From NCBI RefSeq assembly GCF_003086295.3, contig NC_092048.1, forward strand, positions 129,001-193,000: a DNA stretch of 64,000 nucleotides, written 5' to 3'. The position numbers and the translations under genes were made by a program. The notes under the pieces were generated by a model, which saw nothing but the letters and a program-made list of their open reading frames with translations, searched no databases and was not told the DNA's origin. This DNA comes from Arachis hypogaea (Eukaryota > Streptophyta > Magnoliopsida > Fabales > Fabaceae). Below are positions 22,861 to 38,132 of this stretch, piece by piece. Position 1 is the stretch's first letter. Every line of letters begins with the position of its first letter.

Positions 22861-24069
22861 AGTACGTAGTTTGATTTAAGTACTTTAATGAAACCCGTCA
22901 AAATTCTAAATACATATACAAAATTCAATAAAAATCGATTCAGTTCCATCTCTTTAATCACAATTGTTGTTTCTATCAAAACTAACTGTACTCAAATACA
23001 TTAGAAACTGGAGCACCAATTACTACCCCATTTAATGACAAGACCATTTTTCTTTTTCTTTTTCTTTTCCAAGAAAAACTTACACTTCTCCATTTAATTG
23101 TTTCAATTTTTATATATTTTGATATTTATTTTGATCAAATATGTTGACTTAGGGATCCATATATCTATAAATCAAAATGTCGAGTCATAACTCATCAATA
23201 AAAGTTCAACCTATTTTTATCAAAATATCACTAGATTAAGTTTAGGGGCTATGATATAGCTCGACTACACGTCATGACTCAGCTATGCATGTTATAAATC
23301 AGTTATCAATAATAACAGTCATAAAAACAAATACCAAAACGTTCAAATATGCTATTACTCTCCGTTTAAAGCAAAATTACTTGGAGACATAACCGTTACT
23401 CTCCATTTCAAATATAAAGGAAAGGGTAAAAAGATTGTTCGAATTATTACAATTTGAAAAGCTTATTTTTCACTTGCTAACTTGAACGTTGGAGTGCCTT
23501 TTACAGGTGCCCACCCTCTGTTATCTCATTGCCGAAGTATAACTCATCCCGATGGAAAGAGCTTGTAGTTACTCATCAGCAGACGAGCTATACAGTGGTC
23601 CACAAGAACAAAACGCATAACCGACCATTGACACCCACTTCGAATATAAAGGGAGGTAATAAGAAACTGTTTTAACACATGAGATATTCAGATCATATTA
23701 CTCACTAAGTTGTGCGTTGGAGTATCTTTTGCAGGTACCCACCCCCTTATTCTCTTGGTGCCGAGGTATAACTTTTCTTGACGAAAAACAAGAAGACAAC
23801 CAACAAAGGACGAGCTATACGCCAGCTACACTGCAGTCAAACCTCACAAGAATTACAACAAGCTAATCAATGCATAGCAGACGAAAAATAAATAATAGAA
23901 AACCAAATAGTCGAGCTTATCAATGCTCGAATAATTCATAATTATTGCAACGAACAATCAGACAAGGAGGAAGCAAATTCCGATCCAACCCATGTGCTTG
24001 AAACTTAGCAACCAAAGGAGGATCAACCAGCCAATGAAGAAGACGAGTTAGACAACGCAGTTGGACCAT

Positions 24070-24600
24070 TCACAGCAGATGTCATGAATTTTTAATTGCC
24101 CAAGAACTTTGCGTTACCAATGACTTTAACTCCTTATGATGGCTTAGGTGATTCGAAGAAACACATCAACAAATTTTGTTCCATGATAATAATAAACGGT
24201 GCTTCTGACCTTATTTTATGTCATTGTTTTCCTACTTTTTTAGATGGTCCTGTACTTGATTGGTTTTCTTCTTTGCCTACATAATCTATTTCACGCTTTC
24301 AAGAGCTGGCTAAGTTATTTGAAATTTAGTTCACTGCATTTTCAATTTATTTGCAAGATTTAGATTATATAAACACAATCAAACAAGAAAAACATGAAAG
24401 CCCTAGGGAGTATGTCATCCGATTCACTAAAGTAGCGATGAACATTCCTAATCTTCATCCAGAGGTGCACCTACACACTAATAAGAATGGACATCACCCA
24501 GAAAAGTTTTAGGAAGCTATAACCATAGCTAAGCCAAGAACCTTAGCCGAGTTTCGAAAGAAAGCAAAAGGTCAAATAGAGATTGAAGAGCTACGCCAAG
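24070..24600 (+). pseudogene. gypsy gag remnant
   Basis: The retrotransposon gag domain is recognisable from PKNFALPMTLTPYDGLGDSK, then ILCHCFPTFLDGPVLDWFSS, RFQELAKLFE and ESPREYVIRFTKVAMNIPNL, interrupted by several in-frame stops. The capsid-type protein would have packaged element RNA. Confidence 0.75.
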
Positions 24601-25099
24601 GTTGAAGGTCAAAGAAAACTCACAACAATAAAGACAAATAAAGCTCGAGATAGTAAGAAACTATTTCGGTTAACGCCGCGTTATGATTCCTACACACAAT
24701 TAAATACTAAGAGGGAAGAAATAATCAAGGAGACATTGAATGCAAAATTCATTAAACCTCATCGGAAAGTTGGAAATTATCAAGATTTGAAGAGTGTGGA
24801 TAAGTCAAAATATTGTACCTTCTATAAAAAAGCATGGACACACTATTGACGAGTGTGACACAGCCAAAGACCTAATAGAGCGACTAGCTCGCCATGGATA
24901 TTTGGATAAATACATTGGCGGACACATCCAAAAGTGCATAGGACATTCTGCTGACCACTCTTCTGCCACACAATTTTCTCATGAAAAGGAGAAAACACAT
25001 ACTCAACCTGATCAACTCCGAGGTGTTATTAATTGCATATATGAAGACTTTGCTATTGGTGGAATTACAAGCTCTGCTCGTAAACGCACCTACTGAGCT

Positions 25100-25561
25100 A
25101 TGTTCTCAGTGGAAGGAGCCTTCAATAATCCTCAACCTCATCCTACCTTTCCAGAGATGATATTCAAACCATTCGACTTCATTACAACTACAACAAATTT
25201 AGATGATCCAGTCGTGATCTCTATTCAATTTGGGGATCTAATAGTTTGGAAAGTTTTGCTGGACCCCAGAAGCAGCGCCGATATCCTTTTTTACTCCACT
25301 CAAAAGATGAAGCTGAGCAATCATATACTGCAACCATCCACTAGAGATTTAGTGGGGTTTTTAGGCGAACATGTATCTGTTTTAGGATCTGTGTGGTTAA
25401 AAATCATACTGGGTGAGAATCCTCTAACCAAAATTTTAGATACTCAATATCTTATTGTTGATTGTTTCAGTCCTTACAATTTAATACTTGGCCGTCCTTT
25501 TTTAAATAAGTTTGGTGCTATAGTATTCGCAATTCATCTATGTGTCAAGTTTCATTTGTAG
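25100..25561 (+). pseudogene. gypsy aspartic protease region with a changed active-site motif
   Basis: The frame contains VVISIQFGDLIVWKVLLDPR followed by SSADILF, and later YNLILGRPFLNKFGA. In this lineage the active site usually reads D-P/T-G-S-S. Here the glycine is arginine (LLDPRSSADILF), so catalysis is doubtful even where the frame is open. Confidence 0.75.
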
Positions 25562-26027
25562 GACGACCTCATTGCCACAATCTACAATGACCACCATGAA
25601 GCTCAAACATTGCTATAACATCAGTCTGAGAACATCTGCTTCTAACCAAGATATAGGCGGAAAGATCAATGATGTTCACAATTTGCTTGATCTTCCATTG
25701 TTAGCTGAGTTAAACCCAATAGCCGAGCTCCAAGACCGTCCCACCCCAATAGAAGAATTACAAAAGATTTCTTTAACTAATGATCCTAACAAGTTCACCT
25801 ATATAGGTACAGCTCTGAAGGAACACGAGAAAGATACACTCCAACAATTCCTTTAACAAAATGTAGATTTATTTGCTTGGACTCCTTCAGATATTATCGG
25901 CATTGGCCTTTCTGTCATTTCTCACAAACTGGCATCAAATTCATTTGTTTGACCTATAGCACAGAAAAAGTGCAACCTTAGCATGGATAAGAAACAAGAA
26001 TCCTAGAGGAAACTCAAAAACTCATTC

Positions 26028-26465
26028 ATGCCAGCTTTATACATGAAATCAAGTTCACTCATGGTAAAAAAACATAATGGTAAATGGCGCATGTGCGTCG
26101 ACTTTACTGATTTGAACAAAGCTTGCCCAAAGGATGTGTATCCTTTATCATCTATTGACACCTTTGTTGATAATTCCTCTGGCTTTGAAACTTTAAGCAT
26201 TATGGATGCCTGTTCTAGTTATAACCAAATTTTGATGCATCCTTTCGATCAAGATAAAATATCTTTTATAACTCAATATGGCAATTTTTGTTATAAAGTT
26301 ATGTCTTTTGGTCTTAAGAATGGAGGGGCTATCTATCAACGACTTATGGATAAAGTCTTCGCCAAGAAAATTGGTCGGAGCATAAAGGCCTATGTTGATG
26401 ACATGGTAGCCAATACAAATGTTGGGAAATCCCACGTGGCCGACCTTATTGAAAATTTCGCTTAA
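26028..26465 (+). pseudogene. gypsy reverse transcriptase fragment
   Basis: Reads VKKHNGKWRMCVDFTDLNKA, then MDACSSYNQILMHP and a YVDDM catalytic box (AYVDDMVANTN). The palm catalytic Asp pair is kept, but the frame is closed by stops soon after (about 26463) and the upstream connection is broken. Confidence 0.8.
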
Positions 26466-26789
26466 ATAAAATAGTACAACATGTGATTAAACCCTGAAAA
26501 ATGTACCTTTGGTGTTGAAAGAGGTAAATTCCTTGGTTTCTTACTTACAAGCTGAGATATAGAGGCCAATCCTGACAAATGCCGAACTGTGCTCAAAATG
26601 AAGAATCTTAAAAGAATTAAGGAGGTCCAACGACTAATGGGGAGACTTGCTGCTTTATTAAGATTTTTACCTTGTTTAGCTTCTAAATCTTTGTTTTTTT
26701 TCAAACACTAAAAAAGAAAAATAATTTTGATTGGAATGATGCATGTGAAAATGCTTTTACAAATATTAAAGCTATCCTTTTAAAACCCT

Positions 26790-27686
26790 CCCATATTACA
26801 AAAATCTGAACATGGGGAAGAACTTCATCTTTGTTTATTCATTACTAATTGGGTCATTAGCTCTGTTCTTGTTATAGAAAGGAATAAAGTCCAACACCCT
26901 GTATATTTTGTCAGCAAATCCCTACAATATACCGAGTTTCGTTATCCAAATATAGAAAAGCTCGTCCTGGCTTTGGTGTTTTCAGTTAGATGACTTCGAC
27001 CTTATTTCTAAAGTCGTGTCATTATAGTTCAGACTGAGCAACCATTATGACATCTGATTACTAAACTAGAGTTAGCTGGCCAACTTATAGAATGGTCTAT
27101 CGAACTCTTCGAATACATTTGATATCAAAGTCGGGGATCCATCAAATTCCAGTATTTAGCAGACTTCATCACCGAATTTACTGCTCCTGACTCAGAAGAC
27201 CATTTCAACGAATGGACCCTTTACGTTCATGGTGCTTCAAACCCACAATGGTGTGGAGCTGGAATCCTTCTTGAAGATGGTAATGAAATTGTCTTGGAAA
27301 ATTCTTTGCATTTCTTTTTTAAGGCAAGCAATAATCAGGCCGAATATGAGGCCCTGATTGCTGGTTTAAGGTTAGCAATCGATATGCACATTTCCGAGTT
27401 AAAGGTAAATTGTGACTCTCTATTAGTTGTGCAATAGTCCAACTATTTCAAGTCAAATACCCTCTTTTAATGAAATATTTAGATATTATCAAGTCCCTCA
27501 TTTCTCATTTGTCTAAATTTGAAATTCATCATATCCCGAGGGAACAAAATCACAGAGTTGTCATTCTATCTAAACTAGCAAGTACACAATCACACATTTC
27601 AACTCTTTCGCAATCTACTTTAGTTATACCAAGTATAAATCTAACTGATGTCTTAAGTGTTACTCAGGCACATGATTGGCGATGGC
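26790..27686 (+). pseudogene. gypsy tandem RNase H domains, truncated
   Basis: First RNase H: VQHPVYFVSKSLQYTEFRYP (about 26890-26950). Second, plant-type RNase H: EWTLYVHGASNPQWCGAGIL, then NNQAEYEALIAGLRLAIDMH and HHIPREQNHRVVILSKLAST, ending with TQAHDWRWL at 27687. In the second domain the usual first catalytic Asp (VDGASN) is His (VHGASN). Stops occur between and within the domains. Confidence 0.75.
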
Positions 27687-28700
27687 TGTAACACCCTACC
27701 ACACAGAACTTTACGTTTAAGTTCGTAAATCAGAGTTGGTGGAGTATTATGACCTCTAAAAGTGAAAATGCGTACATAGGTATATATGAAAAGAAGTTTT
27801 AACTAAGAGCTAGCCTTGAAGAAAAATTGAACAAAACCAACAGAAAACGCATCGCACTAGAAACGATTAAGCGTAAAAGGGGAGATAATAGCGTATAATA
27901 AGGGAAATGTACGTATATATATGGAGTTCCAAAAAGATACAAGTAGCAAGTTCTTAACTCGACCTGCGAAGTAAAGGCTGGCCAGAGAATAAATATACAT
28001 GTATATATAGAACCCAACTATACCCAGAAGACAAAATACAAAACCTATTTTTTCCGAAAGTCAACCTCTAAAAGGGATAAAATGTAAGTTATGTACAAGA
28101 TGGAGAATATTGCTATATACATATACAAAACACTAAAAATAGAATATCCCAAAGGTAGATCTTCGCATCCCAAGGGTCTCCAGCAAGTTCAACGTGGTGT
28201 CTCATTTCCTGCATCTAAAAACAACATATGTATGAAATGAGAATCGAAGATTTTCAGTATGGTAAAGGTACCTGCATAGATAATAAATAATGTCCTGAAA
28301 AGCTAGAGGCATTCCAAAACTCCATCAACTCATATTCATATACTAAAATTTTAACTAAACCAAAATTAAGGTGATTATGTCTAAGGGTTCTAATATAATT
28401 TAACTCTTTGTTTTCTTTCTTAGCAATCCTCCAAAATCTAAGTGGAATAACTCTCAACGCCTCCTCCACCTGCTAGAGAGATCTCTCAGAAATAAATATA
28501 GACAAAATAGAAAAGGAAAGCACATGTGTATATAAAGTTACAGCAAATAGATAAGATAGCAGTTAATTAGAGTTAAGCAACTAGGCAAGTCAAAACAAAT
28601 GCAAACTCAAACAAAGCATACAAATGCACATGATGCATCTCTACACTATGGCCGATGAGTCTTATATGTCGATTATATAGCCAAACCTGATATTTCAGTA
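27687..28700. mobile_element. LTR (about 1.0 kb) of another retrotransposon, truncated on the right
   Basis: It begins TGTAACACCCTACCACACAG directly after the gypsy RNase H coding sequence, an LTR start of chromovirus-like elements that I associate with Arachis (from memory). No coding frame was seen. Near 28620-28690, CTATGGCCGATGAGTCTTAT has the look of the LTR's later part. A TG...CA right end and target duplication were not found. Confidence 0.6.
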
Positions 28701-28996
28701 GCGATTAGGGGTGTAAGTTACCGAAGCGGATCGAAAATTACCGCAAAATCGAACCGAAATTTACAACATGGAGCAAGTAAGACTAAACTGCAACTCTTGC
28801 ATCTTATCCGCGTAACTCGGAGCAGAGGGACAACCTCACCTTTATCTCTTGCTTAGACGGTGTTACGATTTTCAAGCTAAAACAAGTGGATCACGCCACT
28901 GCATCTTATTCGGTGTCTTGAACCTTTATCGCTGCATCTTGTACCTTGTACGTATGGTTACGGTCTTTAATTTGTTTTTGAGTGAATACCCAACCT
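28701..28996. other. Short spacer, possible hAT-like end
   Basis: TTAGGGGTGTAAGTTACCG at about 28707 resembles a hAT terminus, but no partner end was identified. The rest shows no coding frame. Confidence 0.3.
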
Positions 28997-29226
28997 GGCT
29001 CTTAACAATTATCTCGAAAGGACTACGATGCTCCCAACAAAAAAAACACCCAACCCGATCCCTAAACTTTATTTTTATGGGACTGATTAGTCTCTGTACC
29101 AAAACAAAAAACAAAAAAATACTGCCACAGGGACTAATAAGTCCTATAAAAATAAATTTTAGGAGTCGGATTGAGTATTTTTTTTGTTTAGAGATCTTGT
29201 TGTCTTTCGAATTAATTGTTTGAGCC
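28997..29226. mobile_element. Foldback (hairpin) MITE, arms about 90-100 bp
   Basis: The left arm (GGCTCTTAACAATTATCTCG to CCCTAAACTTTATTTTTATG) pairs imperfectly with the right arm read inward (GGCTCAAACAATTAATTCG to CTCCTAAAATTTATTTTTAT). The loop of about 40-50 bases lies around 29095-29130. Target duplication is not evident. As RNA the region would form one long hairpin. Confidence 0.75.
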
Positions 29227-29250
29227 GTTTAGATTTTTCTATTTGTTTTT

Positions 29251-29363
29251 CTCCGATTTCTTGGGCACTAAGATATGGAATGATAGGAATTAGGAACGAA
29301 GTTGAAAAATGGGTAAGAGAGTAAGAAAGTGAATGGGGATGTGAAAAATGCATGCAAATGTGG
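29251..29363 (+). repeat. Direct repeat A, shared with 46977-47093
   Basis: CTCCGATTTCTTGGGCACTA, then AAGTTGAAAAATG, GTAAGAGAGTAAGAAAGTGA and GGGGATGTGAAAAATGCATG occur in the same order in both copies with small indels. No coding frame is conserved. The partner lies about 270 bp upstream of the HAK/KUP start codon. Confidence 0.8.
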
Positions 29364-30640
29364 GGACATAGAAAAAGGTGCAAGTGTAAGGGGTTTAGGG
29401 ATCGGAAATGAACGTGTTGGGGTTATGCATGGATGGTGTTGGGTTGCGTCACTCTAACTCACTCACTGTCGCTTTTTGTTGGCTTCAAAACCCCTCTTTT
29501 ATTTGTTCCAAACTCAAGTGGATTATAGCTGGTTCTTGTATGTTTCGTACCAAAAGGACATTATATTGTTGTCAAATGCGTGCTGCATGTCAAAGTGAAT
29601 GGATGACTGCTGTTACTACCGCTCTTTGGGACCAATCTTCTTCTTCTTCCTCTGCCCTCCATAATTCGTTCGGCTAGGAGAGTAACAAAAATGAGTTATC
29701 AAACAATTAAAAAAGTATATATTTAAATTTCAAAAATTTCACACTTAAAATTTATATTAATTCATTACTGGTTAATTTTTCTTATTTCTGCAAAATTTAT
29801 ATCAAACTTAACTAGTATTTACAATATTAACAAAATATTATAATAAGAGTCTAATAAGACGCAAGGGAAGGAATATAATATTTTTAACTCCACTATCTAG
29901 AAGAACAAAATTAACAACCTTCTTCAATTCCTAACAAATTAAATATTTTTAACATTCATCATGTCCATATATAGATGGTAGCTAATTGGATGGAGGTAGC
30001 GGTGCTTCTTGTATGATTCTCAACAAATGATAACGACATCGTCTTTATTTCTCGTAAATATATAGAATGACTCTCGATTATATCGATCCATACATTCTTT
30101 TAAATTCAAATAAAAAAGCAGTGACAAAACTATGTTGACAAGCATTAATAACGTTTATATAGTTGCTAAAAAGAAAAACTCTAGTTAGTCATGCGTTGCG
30201 ATAATGCATAATTAACTTAACTAAATGATGATAATAAAAAATATATTCGGAAAGATAATTATTATTTAATATTTTTATTGTTATAAAGTTATAATATTTC
30301 AAATGAGTTTCTCAACTTATTCTTGTTATTTATTTTACTATAATTAAATTTAATAACTATTTGTATGACTAGTTTTTTAAAAAGTTATATTCTTACAGTA
30401 TACGAGTTAAGTTGAATTTTTTGTGCAAGTAAACTTAAACCTGATTTTCTTTGAGTAATTCCTCTAGTGATAATCAGTTCAGACTGACTTGAATGCAACC
30501 AAGGTCGTGTTTAGATTTGTCTAGGTGATGAATACCAAAGCCCAAAGGGGCAACCAAAAGATAAATTAATTGTTAGGTTAACTACAATAATAATGATGAT
30601 ACCAAGATGAAAGTTTGTATGGACTGGCGATGAGTATAGA
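29364..30640. other. Intergenic, AT-rich, no gene seen
   Basis: The 29400-29690 part is less AT-rich and has open stretches but no recognisable protein. The remainder is low-complexity A/T. Confidence 0.5.
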
Positions 30641-31195
30641 TCTAAAAGAGTGATGTGTACATAAAAGGGCCAAAAATCCAATGAATTGGGGCAGCTTAAA
30701 ACCCGAATTGGATTGATGAGGTTTCAGCTTCTTTGTTAACAAAATGGGCCTTCTAGAAAGCAAGCCCAGGTTGTCCGAATGAATCCCAAGCCTTGAGCTT
30801 TTCTCCAGACCAAAAAAAAAAAAAAAAACATTGAGCTTTTCTTGGCGTGAAAGACACCTTTACACCCCTACAACATGAGCCCCCAACCTCCCTCTTCTCC
30901 TTCACTTCTTCTTCCCAAATCTGAACCTCCATGGCTCCATTCCTCTACCTCTAACCTCCTTGTCCTTCTAATCTATCACGCTGCCTCACCTCCTCCTTTT
31001 CCCCACTGTGTCGCGCTCACTGCCAGCCTCATCTTCTCCCAGCCGCACGCGATTCGCCGGCGTCGATGCATCACCTCCTCCTTGCTGCGTCGTCGTTCGC
31101 CTAGCTTCGCGGTTGTTCTCTGCGCTTGCTAGTCGCACTTCGCCGTAGCTTGTCACTTTGCTTATTTAGTTTCAGGTAATATTGGGAATGAAATT
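30641..31195 (+). promoter_or_regulatory. RPT6 upstream region with site II-like boxes and probable leader exon
   Basis: TGGGCC (30745-30750) and AAGCCCA (30762-30768) are site II/UP1-type boxes, common before housekeeping and proteasome genes. The stretch from 30860 is C-rich (CCTCCCTCTTCTCCTTC) and ends TTAGTTTCAG/GTAATATTG near 31176, a plausible leader-exon donor. The open frame from 30875 is then untranslated leader rather than a gene. The transcription start is not known. Confidence 0.45.
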
Positions 31196-31199
31196 CAAA

Positions 31200-31690
31200 T
31201 ATTGAAATATGATATGTTAACTGATAGAGTAAATGTTCAAATTGGTTTAAGACATGTAGGATATCAAATCAGTTGCTTCCAAGACTTTTAACATCGAGTT
31301 GGTTTTTTGTAGAACAAAATAATCATCAATTTAAGGACCAACTGGTATTTAAATATATATTAGACTGAAGGACTGAATTGATGCCATTTTAAATAGAGAG
31401 ACCAAATTGATGTACAAACTGTTTAGAGTGTAAAGGACCAACTTGATGGTGCTAAAATCTTTGGAGAACTAAATTGAGCTTTTACTTTCATTTCATATAT
31501 GTTTCATTTCATATCATATCATATGCAAATCTGCAGCAAATTTTTACAGATTTTGATGATTGATGAACTTTTATGTTGGAATTTCATATTTGGATTTAAG
31601 TTTGTACTTTTTCTAAAGATCTTAAGACTTTGGTTGATGACATTTCATGTATTACTTCAAATTTAAAAGATATTTTAAAATTTATAAGCG
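31200..31690. other. Probable leader intron of RPT6 with a repeat-like insert
   Basis: Sequence such as AAGGACCAACTGG, GAGACCAAATTGATGTAC and AAAGGACCAACTTGATGG (31335-31450) is typical of the subterminal arms of legume inverted-repeat elements. Its left part may be the opposite arm. The bases just before the RPT6 ATG are very AT-rich, with no good acceptor. Confidence 0.35.
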
Positions 31691-31695
31691 TAGAG

Positions 31696-34656
<2,961 letters not shown>

Positions 34657-35280
34657 TTTTTCTTTCATGTTTCTAGTACGCTGGGTATTACGTTTTAACT
34701 TTGGTACTATAATATTGTCAATTTTATGGTATAATAGTTTTTATCTTATTATTCTTATATTTATTTAATTATTTGCCTATATTTCTATATTGATTATAAG
34801 TACTCAAAATATAATAATTATGAGATTGATGGTTGTTATAAATATGCTAAATTGAAAAAAAATTATTAATTTGGAATATAATTTGAATTCAAATTTTGAA
34901 TTTCTATATTGAAGCAACAAATTTGTTAAATCTAAAATATAATTTTAATTTAGAAAAGCAATAACCATATATTGCAATAAATATAAATTAAATAATAAAA
35001 TTTGAATTTTACAAAGATTATAAAAAGTTATTTTAATAGAAATAACAACTTTGGTTTTGGTACAAAATAATTATTTGTAAATTATATCAATTGGATTCAA
35101 AAAATCAAAATCAATTATGAAAATGAGAAGAGATGAACAACAAACAATGATAAAAAAGAGAAAAATAGATAAAATAAAAAATATATAACAAAAATATAAG
35201 ATAAAATAGTAGTTTTAAGTAGAAGAAAATATTGCAATTTATATTCACATTTACCTTATTTTTGTTATTTATCATTGTTC
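34657..35280. other. RPT6 3' flank, AT-rich
   Basis: The RPT6 3' untranslated region followed by low-complexity A/T. No coding frame was seen. Confidence 0.5.
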
Positions 35281-35284
35281 GTAA

Positions 35285-36232
35285 TTGGATAAGTTATTCT
35301 TACATATCCCCGTTAGTAACTTTTTAATTGTTACCGCTAATTTAATAAGTTATTCTTTATGGTATCCAGAGGCAACAGTCTTGAATAATCAACATGTCTA
35401 TCATACTCTCAATTCATCGGTGAAAAAAAAGTTCTACTATCAATTTCTGAAAAACTCACTGACAATAATTTCACTACATGGCATCATCTTGTGATTCTCA
35501 TCATTTAGAGCCTCAACCTCAAAGATCGTCAATCAGCTGCCGAAATTCCAGAATAATTCGAGGAAAATGCAGCAAAGAAAACAAAATCTGAAACCACCAC
35601 CTAGAAAGAAAGGTGACTAGATGGTCTAACTTCGACTACTTGGCTGGTTGCATTTATTTCAAATTCTCTCAAGAACAAGAGTATTCACTGAACTAGATTT
35701 CATGAGGTATGTCACATTCTAAATGACTATTTCTCAGAATCATCAGCTACTCGCATTCAAAGCCTAAAATCATAGTTGAAATTTGTGAAAAAGACTGGTT
35801 CAGTCAAAGAATACTTGTCTAAGATTCAAGGTTAGTTGATTCTTTGTTTGCAATTGGTTATAAAACCCAAGAAGAATATCACATTGCTACAATCTTGGAT
35901 GATCTATCAGAAGAATATATCATATTCATCACTTCAGTGATATCTCGCTTAGGGACTTTCAAGGTTGCAGAGGCAGAATCACTTTTCGTTGCCTATGATG
36001 ACATGTTAAAGTGATTTAAGATACCTCAAAGAGGACTTCCTATGGCTAATCTGCCACAACTACCTACTGCTTATGACTTTCAAGGTGAGTGTGGCATGAT
36101 GACAGAAGAGCTAGAGGTTGTAGGTAGAATAGAGGTGGCAGAAGGAGCTTCTTCAACACTTGTCCACAGTGTCAGCTGTGTGGTCGCCAAGGCCATGTGG
36201 TTCGGAACTGTTAGATATTTTAGTAAAGTTTG
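35285..36232 (+). pseudogene. Ty1/copia gag remnant
   Basis: Joining frames by eye shows the copia gag core (UBN2/Retrotran_gag type): FTTWHHLVI-like start, CHILNDYFSESSATRIQSLK, VKKTGSVKEYLSKIQ, then LDDLSEEYIIFITSVISRLG and FKVAEAESLFVAYDDML. Several stops and frameshifts separate them. The sequence ends at about 36232, where material of the opposite orientation starts. Confidence 0.7.
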
Positions 36233-37211
36233 TTAGTAGTCTTCACTCACTGATTTAGCTTTAATGACTTTAGATAAGAGTTTCTCACTATTTTCAGAGG
36301 AGGCAAGATTTCGAAATTCATCCTCGGTTGATGACTTACTTATAGTGGTTTGCTTTCTACAATGCCATAAAATTAAGTTAGTACCAAAAAATACACAAAA
36401 TTCTAAGACAGATTTTCTATTTTCAAGATCAGCAGTCCAATCCAAATCTACAAACCTATAAAATCTAAGGATTTTGATTCTCTAAAGTTTGAATATCACT
36501 TTAAAGAATAAAATGTGATCTCTCACCATTGATTTCATAGGTAGGACAAATAATAAATATGAAAGAGAAAATATTCAACAATAGAAGATCACACTTTATT
36601 CTCTAAAGTAAAATTCAAACTTTAGAGGATACAAATCCAAAATCTAAAATCTGTACATTTATTAAAAACAATACCATAATATTTAATTTCTTATAAATAT
36701 CTTACTATCTTAGAACTCTTTTGAGTTTTGACAATTGACAGCTTTTCAATAAAAAGTTAATGGATGATGCATAAATTAACTCAATTTACATATAGAAAAA
36801 GAAAAATCCTCAAACTGTTCAGACCCAAATGACATCAATTGTAAGAAAGAAATCACGGGCGTTGGCATAGGCAGCTGAATTCATGTCAACTTTTGATAAT
36901 AGATTTTCAATAAATCCAATCTGTGATAGGTGAACTTGCCCCTCTTTGCTTTGATGAACGTCTATTCTTAAGAAAAAAATGGAGTATACCAAGATTCTTT
37001 AAAGTAAACATGTATTTAATTTCTTCATCATTAAATTAATTTTTGTAACATCATTCTCTGTAATTATTACATCATCCACATAATATAACATATAAATAAC
37101 ATATGTAGGGTCTTGTTTCATAAATAGAAAAATGTCAGATTTGGTGTTCTCAAAACCAAAAAATAAAAAATAAAAGGTAGAACATAATTTTAGAAGCCTT
37201 CTTGAGGCCAT
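36233..37211 (-). pseudogene. Ty1/copia reverse transcriptase and RNase H remnant, minus strand
   Basis: From right to left: reverse transcriptase with a YVDDVII catalytic box (IYMLYYVDDVIITENDVTKI, about 37110-37060), linking sequence, then RNase H (SVLEFCVFFGTNLILWHCRK, KSSTEDEFRNLAS, 36410-36290). A 170-bp MITE lies between the two parts. It is opposite in orientation to the adjoining gag remnant, so the two are not one simple element. Confidence 0.75.
36469..36638. mobile_element. Mutator-type MITE (170 bp) with perfect 9-bp duplication
   Basis: Inverted ends over about 55 bases: left GGATTTTGATTCTCTAAAGT, right read inward GGATTTGTATCCTCTAAAGT. Both continue to an AGAATAAA(A/G)TGTGATC block. 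The flank AAAATCTAA is present on both sides (36460-36468, 36639-36647), exact and 9 bp. It sits inside the minus-strand copia remnant. A disrupted relative is at 4337-5025. Confidence 0.9.
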
Positions 37212-38132
37212 AACAACTTTTGTTCAGTTTGCACACAATAGATGAAGGTTGTTGAACAAAGCTCTCAAGTTGTATCATGTAAATGTCTTTTGTTATAAGT
37301 TGTATCAAGAATCACTCCAAGACTAGAAGTTAGGAGTGGGAAGTGAGTCAGCGCTTAGTAGATATTGCGGCTAACTGAAACCGCGTGCAGTGCTTCCAAA
37401 TTCCAATGGGCTAGCGGCAGCACATGTCCATGTCCATATTTCATGGGCCCCACGCTGAGTAGGATTCTTTACTATCCAATTCAATGCCACGGGAGACGCA
37501 ACATATCCAGGTACATTGTGGGACCTCCTCTATCCCTTTCCTTTCTTTTTTATTTTAATGGTCATAAGATTCTAAAATTTTCAGACCTTCAAGTAAAATT
37601 GTACATGTGAAAACTTCTTTTCATGGATCTGTCACTCTTTGTATCATTAATATTATCATGTGTTTCGATATTATTAAATCAGGCAGGACAACTAGAACTA
37701 GGTACTAGCCTACTAGGTATAGATACACCTTTTAATATTAATATTAAAATAAAAGGAAAAATAATGCCAAAATTTATATATTATGCTTATGTACATATGG
37801 ATCACATAATTGACAGAAACTAATTAAACTAAAAATGTAGCTACACGGAATAAGAGCTCAAGATTATCTTCAATATCATTGTTATTAATTGACACAAGTG
37901 AAATCCACACCGATCTCTGTTGCCTTTTTGTCCTCTAAACTGAACTTGAGGAATAAAAAAGAATTGCTATCGCCTAAAAGAGGGAGCTCAATTTTAACTA
38001 AAAAATTACAAGCCTCCCATCCAAACCCATCCCTCCCCTAAAAAAAAGAAAGGAATTAAGGAATGGAGATTCCTTGCCTGCTCCATCTTCATTTTCTAAT
38101 TGATATTTATTCAACCTATTATTGATGCAAAA
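37212..38132. other. Intergenic, includes thioredoxin 3' flank
   Basis: No gene was identified. The 37370-37520 part is less AT-rich. The right side probably contains the 3' untranslated region of the thioredoxin-like gene. Confidence 0.45.

Larger units (their letters stand above)
23110..27686 (+). mobile_element. Degenerate Ty3/gypsy retrotransposon of the Tat/Ogre type
   Basis: LTR-like sequence (about 23110-23830) precedes gag and pol. It holds two related blocks, GTTGGAGTGCCTTTTACAGG (about 23490) and GTTGGAGTATCTTTTGCAGG (about 23720), an internal duplication of about 240 bp. Coding order is gag, protease, reverse transcriptase, RNase H, then a second plant-type RNase H. That order and the double RNase H define the Tat/Ogre lineage. 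Integrase is absent: the coding sequence stops exactly where another LTR begins at 27687. Many stops and frameshifts make it inactive. Confidence 0.8.

Noticed and set aside
30875..31132. 85-codon plus-strand frame before RPT6
   Set aside because: Pyrimidine-rich leader sequence preceding a plausible leader donor site, with no protein similarity recognised.
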